From assembly GCF_021653975.1 (NCBI RefSeq), contig NZ_JAJKFK010000004.1:184936-248935 (forward strand): a DNA stretch of 64,000 nucleotides. The letters run 5' to 3'. The notes below the pieces were generated by a model. That model saw nothing but the letters and a program-made list of their open reading frames with translations, made no database searches and was not told the DNA's origin. A program made the translations under genes and the position numbers. Shown here piece by piece: positions 1 through 7,720 of this stretch (its first letter is position 1; each line of letters opens with the position of its first letter). Source of the DNA: Amycolatopsis sp. GM8 (GTDB lineage: Bacteria > Actinomycetota > Actinomycetes > Mycobacteriales > Pseudonocardiaceae).

Positions 1-411
1 GAATCCGAGACCGAGGCCTGGGACGTCATCTCCGCGCACATGGTCGAGGCGCAGCGCAACGCGCACACGCATTACGGATTCGGCGGCGTCTCGAAAATGG
101 GGGACAAGAAGGGTTACGAGCAGTACGCCGCGCTCGACAACTTCAAGATCACCGACGAGCAGATCATCGAGAAGGAGGCGCTGCCGCAGGCTTGGGGGAC
201 CCCCGACCAGGTTTTCGAGAAGCTGCAGTCCATTCAGCAGGTGACCGGCGCCGAGGAATTCGTCTGCAACTTCCGGTACGGCAGCATGCCCGCGGAGACC
301 GCCGAGCGATCGATGCGGTTGTTCGCCGAGAAGGTGCTGCCGCGCCTGCACAAGATGGACACGCCGCTCGACCCCAGCCTCACCGGCGCCGCCAGCGCGA
401 CCTCGGCCTAG
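1..411 (+). CDS. LLM-class flavin/F420 monooxygenase, C-terminal part
   Basis: The reading frame is open from base 1, so the start lies outside the window; only the last 136 residues are seen. They contain the C-terminal block of bacterial luciferase-like (LLM) monooxygenases: a GTPDQV segment, then an EFVCNFRYGSMP stretch, then a helix ending in LFAEKVLPRL. The same order occurs in the complete LLM at 42998-44047 (GGPDEV, FRYGALP, LFAAEVLPRL), so the two belong to the same subfamily. Members oxidise a small substrate with reduced flavin or F420. The stop codon overlaps the stop of the convergent XRE gene by four bases. Whether it works with the polyketide cluster 5 kb away is unknown; subfamily is fairly sure, substrate not. 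Confidence 0.85.
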   Translation, partial: ESETEAWDVISAHMVEAQRNAHTHYGFGGVSKMGDKKGYEQYAALDNFKITDEQIIEKEALPQAWGTPDQVFEKLQSIQQVTGAEEFVCNFRYGSMPAETAERSMRLFAEKVLPRLHKMDTPLDPSLTGAASATSA

Positions 412-1250
412 TCCACCCCGATGGCGGCATCCTGGACCATGGAGGCGAGGAGCCGGAGTTTCTCGTCGCTCTCACTACAGTGATCCGCGTAATAGAGCAC
501 CAGCAGCAGATCGTCGACGGGCAGCTTGTCCCGGTGCAGGTGCAGCTCGCCCACGACGGGATGGTGCACGGTGGTGGTGCCGCCATCGAGGCCGCGCACG
601 TCGTGGCGCGCCCAGAGAGTCCGGAACCGTTCGCTCGAAAGGGCCAGTTCACCCACCAGTTCCACGAATCGCGGGTTGTCGATGTCGTCGCCGATGGACT
701 TTCTGAAGGCGGCGATGAACCCTTCCGCGGAACGCGTCCAGTCCTGCTGGAACGCCTGTTCTTCGGGATCGAGGAGCAGCGAACGGAGACGGTTGTACCC
801 GGGCTGCAGGCGCGGCGAGAGCGCGACGGCGAGTTGGTTGGAGGCGAGCACGTCGAACGCGCGCCCTTCCACGAACGCGGGAACCTGCACGCTCGCCAGC
901 AGCTGGAGCAACCGTGCCAGCACACGTTCGGGCTTCGCGCGCCGCTTCGGCCTGGGGCGTGGGGCGGCCAGGCTCAGCAGGTATTCCTGTTCGAACTCGT
1001 CGAGGTGCAGCACCCGGCCGAGCGACGCGAGGACCTGCGGTGAGGGGTTCTTGTCGCGGCCGCGCTCGAGCCGCAGGTAGTAGTCGGCGCTGATGCCCGC
1101 GAGCAGCGCCACTTCTTCCCGGCGGAGCCCGGGAACGCGGCGATTGACACCGGCCGGCAACCCGGCCTGTTCCGGGGTCACCAGCGCCCGCCGGGCACGG
1201 AGGTACGCGCCGAGCAGGTTGGCGTGATCGTCGCCGCTCATGTCCACCAT
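408..1250 (-). CDS. XRE-family regulator with MmyB-like ligand-binding domain
   Basis: About 280 residues. An N-terminal helix-turn-helix (roughly residues 10-75, with RREEVALLAGIS followed by YYLRLERGRD) is followed by a C-terminal domain of the MmyB type (motifs LLDPEEQAF and HHPVVGEL), a sensor domain thought to bind a small ligand such as a fatty acid. Length is normal for the family. The start at 1250 is chosen because it is the first Met of the conserved region; Met at 1241 is an equally possible start with GGTGG just upstream. The gene is divergent from the SDR at 1345, the usual layout for this family, where the regulator represses the neighbouring oxidoreductase until the ligand arrives. 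Function as the SDR regulator is inferred from position. Confidence 0.88.
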   Translation of the reverse strand: MVDMSGDDHANLLGAYLRARRALVTPEQAGLPAGVNRRVPGLRREEVALLAGISADYYLRLERGRDKNPSPQVLASLGRVLHLDEFEQEYLLSLAAPRPRPKRRAKPERVLARLLQLLASVQVPAFVEGRAFDVLASNQLAVALSPRLQPGYNRLRSLLLDPEEQAFQQDWTRSAEGFIAAFRKSIGDDIDNPRFVELVGELALSSERFRTLWARHDVRGLDGGTTTVHHPVVGELHLHRDKLPVDDLLLVLYYADHCSESDEKLRLLASMVQDAAIGVD

Positions 1251-1276
1251 CGTAAAACGGGCTGCCCGGATGAAAG

Positions 1277-1293
1277 GGGTCCTGCCAGGACCC
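1277..1293. promoter_or_regulatory. Inverted repeat in divergent XRE/SDR promoter region
   Basis: The 94-base gap between the XRE gene and the SDR holds a perfect inverted repeat, GGGTCCT-3 bases-AGGACCC. It is a reasonable operator for the XRE regulator acting on both genes. No experiment or second copy supports it here. Confidence 0.4.
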
Positions 1294-1344
1294 TGGAAGA
1301 AGGGGACACTGCCTGCTTCCGGGAAACAGTTCGACACTGAAGCC

Positions 1345-2106
1345 ATGGACATCACCAACCGCACAGTTTTCATCTCCGGCGCCACCTCGGGAATCGGTCT
1401 CGAACTCGCCCGGCGCTTCGACGCCGCCGGCAGCACGGTCATCGTCGGTGGCCGGCGAACCGACCTGCTGGACAAGATCGCCGCCGAAGGGTTCGCGACC
1501 GTTCCCATCGACGTGACCGATTCCAGCAGCGTTGACCGTGCCCGCGACACGATCCTTCAGAGCCACCCCAGCCTCGACACCATCGTGACGATGGCCGGCG
1601 TGGGGTTCCCCGAGGACCTGCGCGATCCCGCACATTTCGGCGACGCCGAGAAAACCATCGACACCAACCTGCTCGGCACGATCCGCGTCATCGACGCGTT
1701 CACCCCGCACCTGATCGGGCGCGGCGGCGGCACGATCATCACGGTCTCGTCGGGGATCGGGTTCCTGCCGTTCCCGGTCATGCCCACCTACGCCGCGTCG
1801 AAGGCCGGCGTGCACGCCTACACCGAGGCGTTGCGCGCGCAACTGGACGGCACCGGTGTCGAGGTCGCCGAACTCGTTCCCCCGGCCGTCGCCACCAGGC
1901 TCGGACAAGCCCCGCGCAACCCCCACGCACTCGACCTGACCGAGTTCGCCACCGAGGTGATGGACCTGGTCCAGGCCAATCCGACGCCACACGAGATCCT
2001 CGTCAAGGGCGTGCTCATGCATCGCTGGGCCGAACGTGACGGCACCTACCACGATTTGGTGGCACAGCGGTCGCAGGCGCTCGCGATGCTCCCGAGTCGC
2101 CAGTAG
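1345..2106 (+). CDS. Short-chain dehydrogenase/reductase (DltE-like)
   Basis: 253-residue SDR. The cofactor motif TGxxxGIG is seen as ISGATSGIGLELA near residue 10 and the catalytic YxxxK as YAASK near residue 150, preceded by the conserved serine in TVSSG. A Rossmann NAD(P)-dependent oxidoreductase of unknown substrate; the family includes DltE-like proteins. The frame is open upstream to 1240, but similarity begins at the ATG at 1345, in front of which only a weak GAAG ribosome site is seen. It is divergent from, and probably controlled by, the XRE regulator at 408-1250. I see no reason to link it to polyketide synthesis. Confidence 0.9.
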   Translation: MDITNRTVFISGATSGIGLELARRFDAAGSTVIVGGRRTDLLDKIAAEGFATVPIDVTDSSSVDRARDTILQSHPSLDTIVTMAGVGFPEDLRDPAHFGDAEKTIDTNLLGTIRVIDAFTPHLIGRGGGTIITVSSGIGFLPFPVMPTYAASKAGVHAYTEALRAQLDGTGVEVAELVPPAVATRLGQAPRNPHALDLTEFATEVMDLVQANPTPHEILVKGVLMHRWAERDGTYHDLVAQRSQALAMLPSRQ

Positions 2107-2162
2107 CCGTCCGCTACCGGGTGACCGGGAACTGCTACAGACCATCCATCCGGGCCGTGCCG

Positions 2163-3116
2163 TCAGGTAGCCGCACGGGCGAACTTCGGTTCCGCCGCTG
2201 CCAATCGCGGTACCGCGACGCCCAATCGCCGCGCCTCGGCCAGGGTGTCGCGGCAGATCTCACGTGGCTCCTCGGCCTCGGGGTCGGAGTGCGCCTCGAA
2301 AGTCACGCGCACAGCCGCGACATGAGCGGTCAGCCAGGCGAGGACGGGGGCCACCAGCCGGGGCGCACGGAACAGCAGCCCGCCGCCCCGGTGACGTCGC
2401 AGGTCGACGCCGCGCGCTTCGAGGAGCGGCAGCAGTTCGCGGCCGGCCAGCAGCGCCTCGCGCAGGTCGCCCGTCGCCCCGGCCAGCTTGGCCAGTGACC
2501 CCCGCCGCAGGCCCTGCGAATGCAGGGCGGCGTCCGACACGAAATGGATCCACAGCCAGCCGCGGAAGTCGGGCTGCTCCGTGAGCCGGAACCCTGCCTC
2601 GCGAAATGTTTGGCGCACCGCCCGCTCGCGATCGGTCGGCGGCCGGCCGAGGGTGCCGAAGACGACCGACGGCAACAGTGCCGCGTGGAGTACGCCGTCC
2701 TCGCCGAAGCCGCCACCGGCCTGAGGAAAGCCCCAGGCGACCTGGTCGACGGAAAGCGCGCCGATCGCGGCCGGCGGCTCGGCCCAGATGTTGCCGAAGA
2801 CCAGCACCGTGGCGTGGCCGGCGCGCGGTGCCAGGAAGGCGGCCGCCGCGGCGAGGCGGTGGTGCGGCACGCTGAGCACGATCAGGTCGAAATCGTGGTC
2901 CGGCTCCAGCGCCTCGCGGTAGCGCACCGGCCATTTCTCGACGACTCGCTGCCCCCACACCCGGCGCCGCGTGTCGAGGAGATCGAGATCGATCGCCTCC
3001 CCGTACGTCGCCGCGCGGCCCGGGCGGACGTAGAACTCGACGTCATGCCCGGCCCGTTCCAGGGCCCAGCCGTACACGGTGGCGATCACGCCTCGGCCGA
3101 ACATCAGGATCTTCAT
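2163..3116 (-). CDS. Ketopantoate reductase family (PanE/ApbA-like) protein
   Basis: 317 residues starting MKILMFGRGVIA, the N-terminal dinucleotide-binding GxGxxA fold of the 2-dehydropantoate 2-reductase family, followed by the C-terminal helical domain. True PanE reduces ketopantoate to pantoate for coenzyme A; many actinomycete paralogues beside regulators have other, unknown substrates, and I think this is one of them because it forms a divergent pair with a TetR repressor. Its start codon is about 30 bases from the operator at 3144-3184. Role in the polyketide cluster is not indicated. Confidence 0.85.
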   Translation of the reverse strand: MKILMFGRGVIATVYGWALERAGHDVEFYVRPGRAATYGEAIDLDLLDTRRRVWGQRVVEKWPVRYREALEPDHDFDLIVLSVPHHRLAAAAAFLAPRAGHATVLVFGNIWAEPPAAIGALSVDQVAWGFPQAGGGFGEDGVLHAALLPSVVFGTLGRPPTDRERAVRQTFREAGFRLTEQPDFRGWLWIHFVSDAALHSQGLRRGSLAKLAGATGDLREALLAGRELLPLLEARGVDLRRHRGGGLLFRAPRLVAPVLAWLTAHVAAVRVTFEAHSDPEAEEPREICRDTLAEARRLGVAVPRLAAAEPKFARAAT

Positions 3117-3143
3117 GCTGCACCTCGTGGGGTACGATCGATT

Positions 3144-3184
3144 TGGAGGTCATCTCCACTTTCAAAATATGGAGATCATCTCCA
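3144..3184. promoter_or_regulatory. Double TetR operator (two TGGAGNTCATCTCCA copies)
   Basis: Two near-identical, almost palindromic 15-mers, TGGAGGTCATCTCCA (3144-3158) and TGGAGATCATCTCCA (3170-3184), lie 26 bases apart between the divergent PanE-like gene and tetR. The TGGAG/CTCCA dyads and their place make them the likely binding sites of the adjacent TetR protein, repressing both genes. Confidence 0.75.
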
Positions 3185-3205
3185 GTTGTCAACGCGAGGG
3201 GGCGC

Positions 3206-3793
3206 ATGACCGCCGACAAGCCACTGCGGGCCGACGCGCAACGCAAGCGTGACGCCCTGCTGGCGACAGCCCGGGAGGTCTTCGACGCCGGCGGCTTTTT
3301 CGACCTGCGCTTCGATGACTTCGCCCGCTTGGCCGGGGTGGGCACGGGCACGCTGTACCGCCACTTCCCGACCCGGGAGGCACTAGCGGAGGCGGTCTAC
3401 CACGGGGAAGTCGCGGCGCTGTGCGTCCGTGCCCGCGAGCTACAGGCCACCCTGCCCGCGGCGGAGGCGTTGGCGACTTTCCTGCGTGGCATGGTCGACC
3501 ACATGCACGCCCATCAGGGCCTCGCCCGGACATTGGCGACGCTCATGGCCGCCGGCTCGGGTGCCCTCGCCGAGGGCGGTCAGGCATTGGAGGAGGCGGT
3601 CACCGACCTGGTGGCCGCCGCGGTGAAGGACGGCACCGCCCGCGACGACGTGGATGCCGGTGCCATCATGATGGCCCTGCACGGCATCGGCGCGGCCCAC
3701 GACCGCCCGAATTGGCGCACCGAGGCGGACGGCGTCATCACCCTGGTCCTGGACGGGCTGCGCCGCCCGCCCGCGCGTGAGGGATCCGGCTAG
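3206..3793 (+). CDS. TetR-family transcriptional regulator
   Basis: 195 residues. An N-terminal TetR helix-turn-helix is clear (residues about 10-55, ending GVGTGTLYRHFPTREAL), followed by a helical ligand domain of normal length. The ATG at 3206 has GAGGGGG just upstream and is preferred over an in-frame ATG at 3143, which lies in the operator. It is divergent from the PanE-like gene and presumably represses that gene and itself through the repeat pair at 3144-3184. The inducer is unknown. Confidence 0.9.
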   Translation: MTADKPLRADAQRKRDALLATAREVFDAGGFFDLRFDDFARLAGVGTGTLYRHFPTREALAEAVYHGEVAALCVRARELQATLPAAEALATFLRGMVDHMHAHQGLARTLATLMAAGSGALAEGGQALEEAVTDLVAAAVKDGTARDDVDAGAIMMALHGIGAAHDRPNWRTEADGVITLVLDGLRRPPAREGSG

Positions 3794-3841
3794 CGGGCCG
3801 GGGCGGACAAGCAATGGAACAGCGACCCAGGGCCGCATTGT

Positions 3842-4396
3842 TCACGCCGTGTTGTCACGATCGCGGATCGGGCCGTGGACCTCGCAGTCGGGGTTCGGGC
3901 AGTTGGCGGCGCTCCGCTCGTTCCAGGCCGCGCCCATCTTCTCGGACCGCGCTTCGGCCCGGGCGTCGCGCCGGGCACGCCAGGGGGACTGGGCCAGGCG
4001 GCGAGTGATCAGAAGCTCGTGGGGCGCGTAGTCGTTGTCGGTCCGGGCGACTTCCAGCCCGGCGGCTACGAGGATTGCCTGCATCGCCTTCGCCATCGCT
4101 TCGCCGATCGCGGACGTCAACCGCGAGAACGCGGCGCACTCCTCGCCCTCGTGGTGTGGGTCGTCGCCCCACGCGTCCTGCGCCGCGTCGAGGAGGAGGT
4201 TGTGTTCTCGCCAGTCGACCAGCACACCGCGCAGGTAGGGCATGTCCACGGCAACGACCGCGCCGGCCGTTTCGGCCAGACTCTCTCCGGGCACTACCGG
4301 TAGTCCGGCCGCGACGAGTTCGGACTGTACGACGCCTGCCAGCAGTTCGAGACGACGGCGCTGCACCGGGTCCACGCCGAATGGGGTCTCCGTCAT
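3842..4396 (-). CDS. Conserved-looking hypothetical protein
   Basis: 184 residues from an ATG at 4396; I do not recognise a family. The N-terminal third is mildly hydrophobic with a short helix-like stretch, the middle is acidic (PHHEGEE), and the C-terminus is rich in Arg and Ala and ends with an NCPNPDCEVHGP segment. Only two cysteines occur there, so a zinc site would need other ligands or a dimer. Codon third positions are strongly GC, as expected of a real gene. It stands alone, convergent with tetR, and no function can be read from its surroundings. Confidence 0.6.
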   Translation of the reverse strand: MTETPFGVDPVQRRRLELLAGVVQSELVAAGLPVVPGESLAETAGAVVAVDMPYLRGVLVDWREHNLLLDAAQDAWGDDPHHEGEECAAFSRLTSAIGEAMAKAMQAILVAAGLEVARTDNDYAPHELLITRRLAQSPWRARRDARAEARSEKMGAAWNERSAANCPNPDCEVHGPIRDRDNTA

Positions 4397-4439
4397 ACTC
4401 GGATCTTCGCAGCTCGTCGCCTCAGAGTCTCCGGCGCCC

Positions 4440-5110
4440 ACAAGCGCTTGCGGCAGCGGCGGTGCGGCCAAGCTGGTCGAATCCTGGGGTGCGCAAGAGA
4501 GTTGGACCGCGTCCTCGTTCGACCAGATGTGGCTGCTGACCGGCCGGGGACTGCTGCGCGCCGAGCTCGGCGACCTGCGCGGAGCGCTGGCTGACCAACT
4601 GGAGACGGGCCGCCTGGCCGAGCGGCACGGCGTGGTCAATCCCGCGATGATGCCGTGGCGTTCCCGTGCCGCGATCGCGGCCGCCCGGCTCGGCGAGACA
4701 GCTGAGGCCCAGCGGCTGGCGGCGGAAGAGGTCGATCTGGCAAGGCAATGGGGAACGCGCCGCGTCGTGGGATGCGCGCTCGCCGCACTGGGCCGAGTCA
4801 ACCGGGACGCGGAACTCCTGGCCGAGGCCGCGGATCTGCTCGCGCAGTCGTCAGACCGGCTAGCTTTCGCCGAGGCCAACTTTCACCTCGGCGTCGCTCT
4901 GCGCAGCGCCCGCCGATCCGGCGAAGCCCGCACCGCGTTGACCCGTGCCCATCGCCTCGCGACCGATATCGGCGCCACCCAGCTGGCCCGGCAAGCGAAG
5001 GACCTTCTCGACCGGATCGCCGCTCGCCGCCCGGCAGGAACGCCGGCGACCAGCCTGACCACGCAAGAACGGCACATCGCGGAACGAGCCGCGGCCGGCG
5101 CGACCTCGGT
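4440..5110 (+). pseudogene. LAL/LuxR ATPase regulator remnant, truncated in the HTH
   Basis: The translated frame resembles the C-terminal helical repeat region of large LuxR-type (LAL) regulators: a WLLTGRG-LRAELGDLRGALAD stretch, NPAMMPWRS, ARQWGTRRVVG, then RARTA-like repeats leading to the usual junction LTTQERHIAERAAAGAT. At that point, where the DNA-binding helices should follow, homology stops and an unrelated tail begins. The N-terminal ATPase is also missing, and no good start codon with a ribosome site is present. It is therefore a relic with no HTH, not a working regulator. It sits exactly at the left border of the polyketide cluster, which suggests that an insertion or deletion formed this border. 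Confidence 0.7.
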
Positions 5111-5181
5111 AACGCACTCCAAGACAACCGATAGCGGCGGCTTCAGAGTGAGACAAGGGCACGTCCCTATCGTCGTTTTCC

Positions 5182-5664
5182 GTGAGCAGCGAATCCGACG
5201 TGCGGCAGAACATCGACGTGGTGCGGCGGCTCGTGGAAGACGTGCTGCCCCACGGCCGGTTCGAGCTCCTGGACGGCCTTGTGACGCCGGGCTGTGTCAC
5301 GCACCGAGCCGGCTTCGCTGATCTCGTTGCCGCACGTGGTGGTGTGATCCCGAGTGACGGCAGCTTTCGCGAACGCGTCGAAGCGGGCTGGCTGCCGATG
5401 TCGCGGGTTCTGCGCGACCAGCAGGTCGCCATCGACGAGATCAGCGGCGCCGGTGACACGGTGTGGATGCGTTCGCGGGTGAGCTTCACGCATGCCGGCG
5501 AGTTCCTCGGTGCGCCGGCGACCAATCGCCGGATCGAATTCCGTGAGGTCGGCCTGCTGCGTTTCGGCGATGACCGCAAGATCGCGGACGTCTGGTTCCT
5601 GTGCGAGGAACTCAACGCGGCCCGCCAGCTCGGATTCGCGTTACAGGCACCGACTTCTCACTGA
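5182..5664 (+). CDS. SnoaL-like (ester cyclase family) protein
   Basis: 160 residues from a GTG start. The pattern fits the SnoaL/ester-cyclase fold (alpha+beta barrel of the NTF2 type): an N-terminal helix with RRLVEDVLPHG, a central VTHRAGF segment, and the final strand pair EFREVGLLRFGDDRKIADVWFL typical of the family. Such proteins act as cyclases, hydroxylases or binding proteins in aromatic polyketide pathways. The gene ends 42 bases before the tetronate synthase gene, in the same direction, so it may be the first gene of that operon. A rare TTA leucine codon is at 5641. No similar protein is known to me as required for spirotetronates, so its role is open. Confidence 0.8.
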   Translation: MSSESDVRQNIDVVRRLVEDVLPHGRFELLDGLVTPGCVTHRAGFADLVAARGGVIPSDGSFRERVEAGWLPMSRVLRDQQVAIDEISGAGDTVWMRSRVSFTHAGEFLGAPATNRRIEFREVGLLRFGDDRKIADVWFLCEELNAARQLGFALQAPTSH

Positions 5665-5706
5665 TCTCGTCCGCGAATCGGTCCCAGGGTTCGAAGGAGC
5701 TTCATC

Positions 5707-6750
5707 GTGTCGCAGGTTCACATACGCGTCCTCTCGGCGGGAACCGCGCTTCCCGGTCCGCCGATCGACACCGCCGCGCTGGCGGAGTGCTTCGGGATGG
5801 ACACGCTCTGGCAACAGTGGGTCGACACCTTCGTCGGCACCAGGACCCGGCACCTCTCGGTGGATCTGAAGACGGGCAAACCCGGGCAGTCCCTCGCCGA
5901 CCTCGGCGCGCTCGCGGGCGCGAAAGCGCTTACCGCCGCGGGGATCTCGCCCGAGGACATCGACGTGGTGGTGCTCGGCACGGCCACCCCGGACGAGCTG
6001 ATGCCCGCGACCGTCAACGTCATCGCCGACCGGCTGCGCATAGACGGCGTGCCGACGTTCCAGCTCCAGTCCGGCTGCTCCGGCGCGGTCCAGACCTTTG
6101 ACGTCGCCACCGGATTGCTGCAGGCGGGCCGGCACCGCACGGCGCTGGTCCTCGGCGGTGACGTCATCGCGAAACACTACGACGTGCACGCCGACCTGCG
6201 CTCGGTGCCACCCGCCGAGCTGGTGAACTTCGTCCTGTTCGGCGACGGCGCCGGTGCGGCGGTGCTCACCACGGAGGAACGCGCCGGCGCCCCACTGGTC
6301 CGGACCGTGCGCACCCGGCTGATCGGGCTGGACCGCAAGCCCGGCCAGGTGCTGCGGTGGTTCGGTTCGGCGGACGCGGATTCCGGCCGGATTCCGGCCG
6401 AAGAGGACTACAAGGCGATCGAGGAGCTCGTCCCCGTGCTGGCCGCGGACGTGGCCGGGGAGATCCTCGACGACATCGGCTGGGAACCCGGGGACGTCGA
6501 CTACCTGCTGCCGCCCCAGCTGTCCGTCGCGATGACCGCCAAGATCACCGAACAGCTCGGTTTCCCGCTGGCGAAGGAGATCTCCTGCGTCGCGGACACC
6601 GGCAACAACGGGAACGCGCTGCTGTTCTTCCAGCTCGAGCAGCTGCTCGCGGTGATGTCCGCGCCGGCGAAGGCGCTCGCCGTGGCGATCGAGTCGAGCA
6701 AGTGGATCCAGTCCGGACTGGCCCTCGAATCCCTGCAAGGAGCGGCATGA
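5707..6750 (+). CDS. abyA1: KASIII-like tetronate-forming ketosynthase (AbyA1 homologue)
   Basis: 347 residues from a GTG with AAGGAG upstream. The thiolase-fold KASIII layout is present, with nucleophile Cys124 in QSGCSGAV. Where KASIII enzymes carry the catalytic His (PHQAN) this protein reads PPQLS (270 is Pro), and the Asn block is seen at 300-303 (TGNNGN). In tetronate pathways (RK-682, agglomerin, abyssomicin) this homologue joins the beta-ketoacyl chain on the last PKS module to glyceryl-ACP, making one C-C and one C-O bond and releasing the acyl tetronate; it thus replaces a thioesterase. The next gene, its ACP partner, overlaps by ATGA. Assignment is strong from the cassette; the missing His is discussed as a finding. 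Confidence 0.93.
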   Translation: MSQVHIRVLSAGTALPGPPIDTAALAECFGMDTLWQQWVDTFVGTRTRHLSVDLKTGKPGQSLADLGALAGAKALTAAGISPEDIDVVVLGTATPDELMPATVNVIADRLRIDGVPTFQLQSGCSGAVQTFDVATGLLQAGRHRTALVLGGDVIAKHYDVHADLRSVPPAELVNFVLFGDGAGAAVLTTEERAGAPLVRTVRTRLIGLDRKPGQVLRWFGSADADSGRIPAEEDYKAIEELVPVLAADVAGEILDDIGWEPGDVDYLLPPQLSVAMTAKITEQLGFPLAKEISCVADTGNNGNALLFFQLEQLLAVMSAPAKALAVAIESSKWIQSGLALESLQGAA

Positions 6751-6968
6751 CGAAATCGGCCTTCGCCACCCTCATCTCCGACGAGATGGGCCTCGACATC
6801 GTGGAGGACGACCTCGCGCTGAGCTTCGACGAACTCCCCGGCTGGGACTCGGTCCACCTGCTGTCGATGCTCACGCTGCTGGAGAAACACGTGACGAAAT
6901 CCTTGTCCCTGCCCGATTTCCTTGAGGCGCGCAGCCTCGGGTCGATCTACGAGCTGGTGACGCGGTGA
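6747..6968 (+). CDS. abyA3: Discrete glyceryl acyl carrier protein (AbyA3 homologue)
   Basis: 73-residue free-standing ACP, overlapping the preceding gene by ATGA and the following by GTGA. Ser35 in the GWDSVHLL motif is the phosphopantetheine attachment site. In tetronate pathways this ACP is loaded with a glyceryl unit by the FkbH-type enzyme (here 41106-43007) and then offers it to the KASIII-like synthase. Its place between synthase and acyltransferase genes fits exactly. Confidence 0.93.
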   Translation: MTKSAFATLISDEMGLDIVEDDLALSFDELPGWDSVHLLSMLTLLEKHVTKSLSLPDFLEARSLGSIYELVTR

Positions 6969-7720
6969 GTGAGGAGACCTTCCCCGTCCAGCGCCGGCAC
7001 ACGCTGTTCTTCCTGGAGCAGATCAAGGATTTCGCACCCGTCTTCCTGGACACCGAGGTGGACATGACGGCCGTGGTGGAAAGCCGCGGTCGCGCGAAGG
7101 CGGCCGGTGAGCCCCGTTCGGTCGCCGGTTTCGTGGTGCACGCCGCCGCAGGCGTGCTGGCGCGCCATCCCGACGCCAACTCCGCCATCGGAGGCGGTCC
7201 CGAGCCGAAGGTCATGCGGTTCGGCACGATCAGCGCCAAGGTGACCCTCGACAAGGTCCTGGACGGGCGCCGGGTCGTGCTCGCCACCGTCGTCCCTCAG
7301 CTGGAGACCGCGAGCCTCACGGACATCCAGAAGCACATCCGGCACGCGGCGGAGCTGGACCCCGACACCGCGGAGGAGTTCGCGCAGGTCCGTGCGCTCG
7401 ACGCGCTGCCGTTCGCGGAAGGCGGCGCGAGGTTCCGCGACGCGGCGAGCGAGCTCGCCCTGCGCCCCGTCCTCACCGGGACCTTCGCGGTGACCTCGCT
7501 CGGGCACAGCGCGGTCGACGGTTTCCACTCGGTCGGCGGCACGACGATCACCCTCGGCGTCGGCCGGATCGCCGACCGGCCGGTGGTGCGGGACGCGCGG
7601 ATCGTGAGCGCACCGGTCATGCGGCTGTCCCTGACGTTCGACCACCGGGTGATCGACGGCGCCGAGGCGGCCGACGTGCTCACCGAGATCAAGGCCGCGC
7701 TGGAGGGTTTCGAGGAATGA
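6965..7720 (+). CDS. abyA4: Tetronate O-acetyltransferase, dihydrolipoyl acyltransferase fold (AbyA4 homologue)
   Basis: 251 residues, GTG start inside the ACP stop. It is only the catalytic domain of the 2-oxoacid dehydrogenase E2 family, with no lipoyl or subunit-binding domain. The active-site motif is seen as DHRVIDG (His227, Asp231) near the C-terminus. In agglomerin and abyssomicin biosynthesis this enzyme acetylates the primary hydroxyl of the new tetronate, so that the next enzyme can eliminate acetate. Translational overlap with both neighbours supports a joint role. Confidence 0.92.
   Translation: MSEETFPVQRRHTLFFLEQIKDFAPVFLDTEVDMTAVVESRGRAKAAGEPRSVAGFVVHAAAGVLARHPDANSAIGGGPEPKVMRFGTISAKVTLDKVLDGRRVVLATVVPQLETASLTDIQKHIRHAAELDPDTAEEFAQVRALDALPFAEGGARFRDAASELALRPVLTGTFAVTSLGHSAVDGFHSVGGTTITLGVGRIADRPVVRDARIVSAPVMRLSLTFDHRVIDGAEAADVLTEIKAALEGFEE

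Noticed and set aside
1240..1344. N-terminal extension of the SDR from 1240
   Set aside because: The extra 35 residues cover the promoter and inverted repeat and precede the usual N-terminus of the family.
5156..5168. Short dyad AGGG-CACGT-CCCT before the SnoaL-like gene as an operator
   Set aside because: Arms of four bases are too short to set apart from chance in GC-rich DNA.
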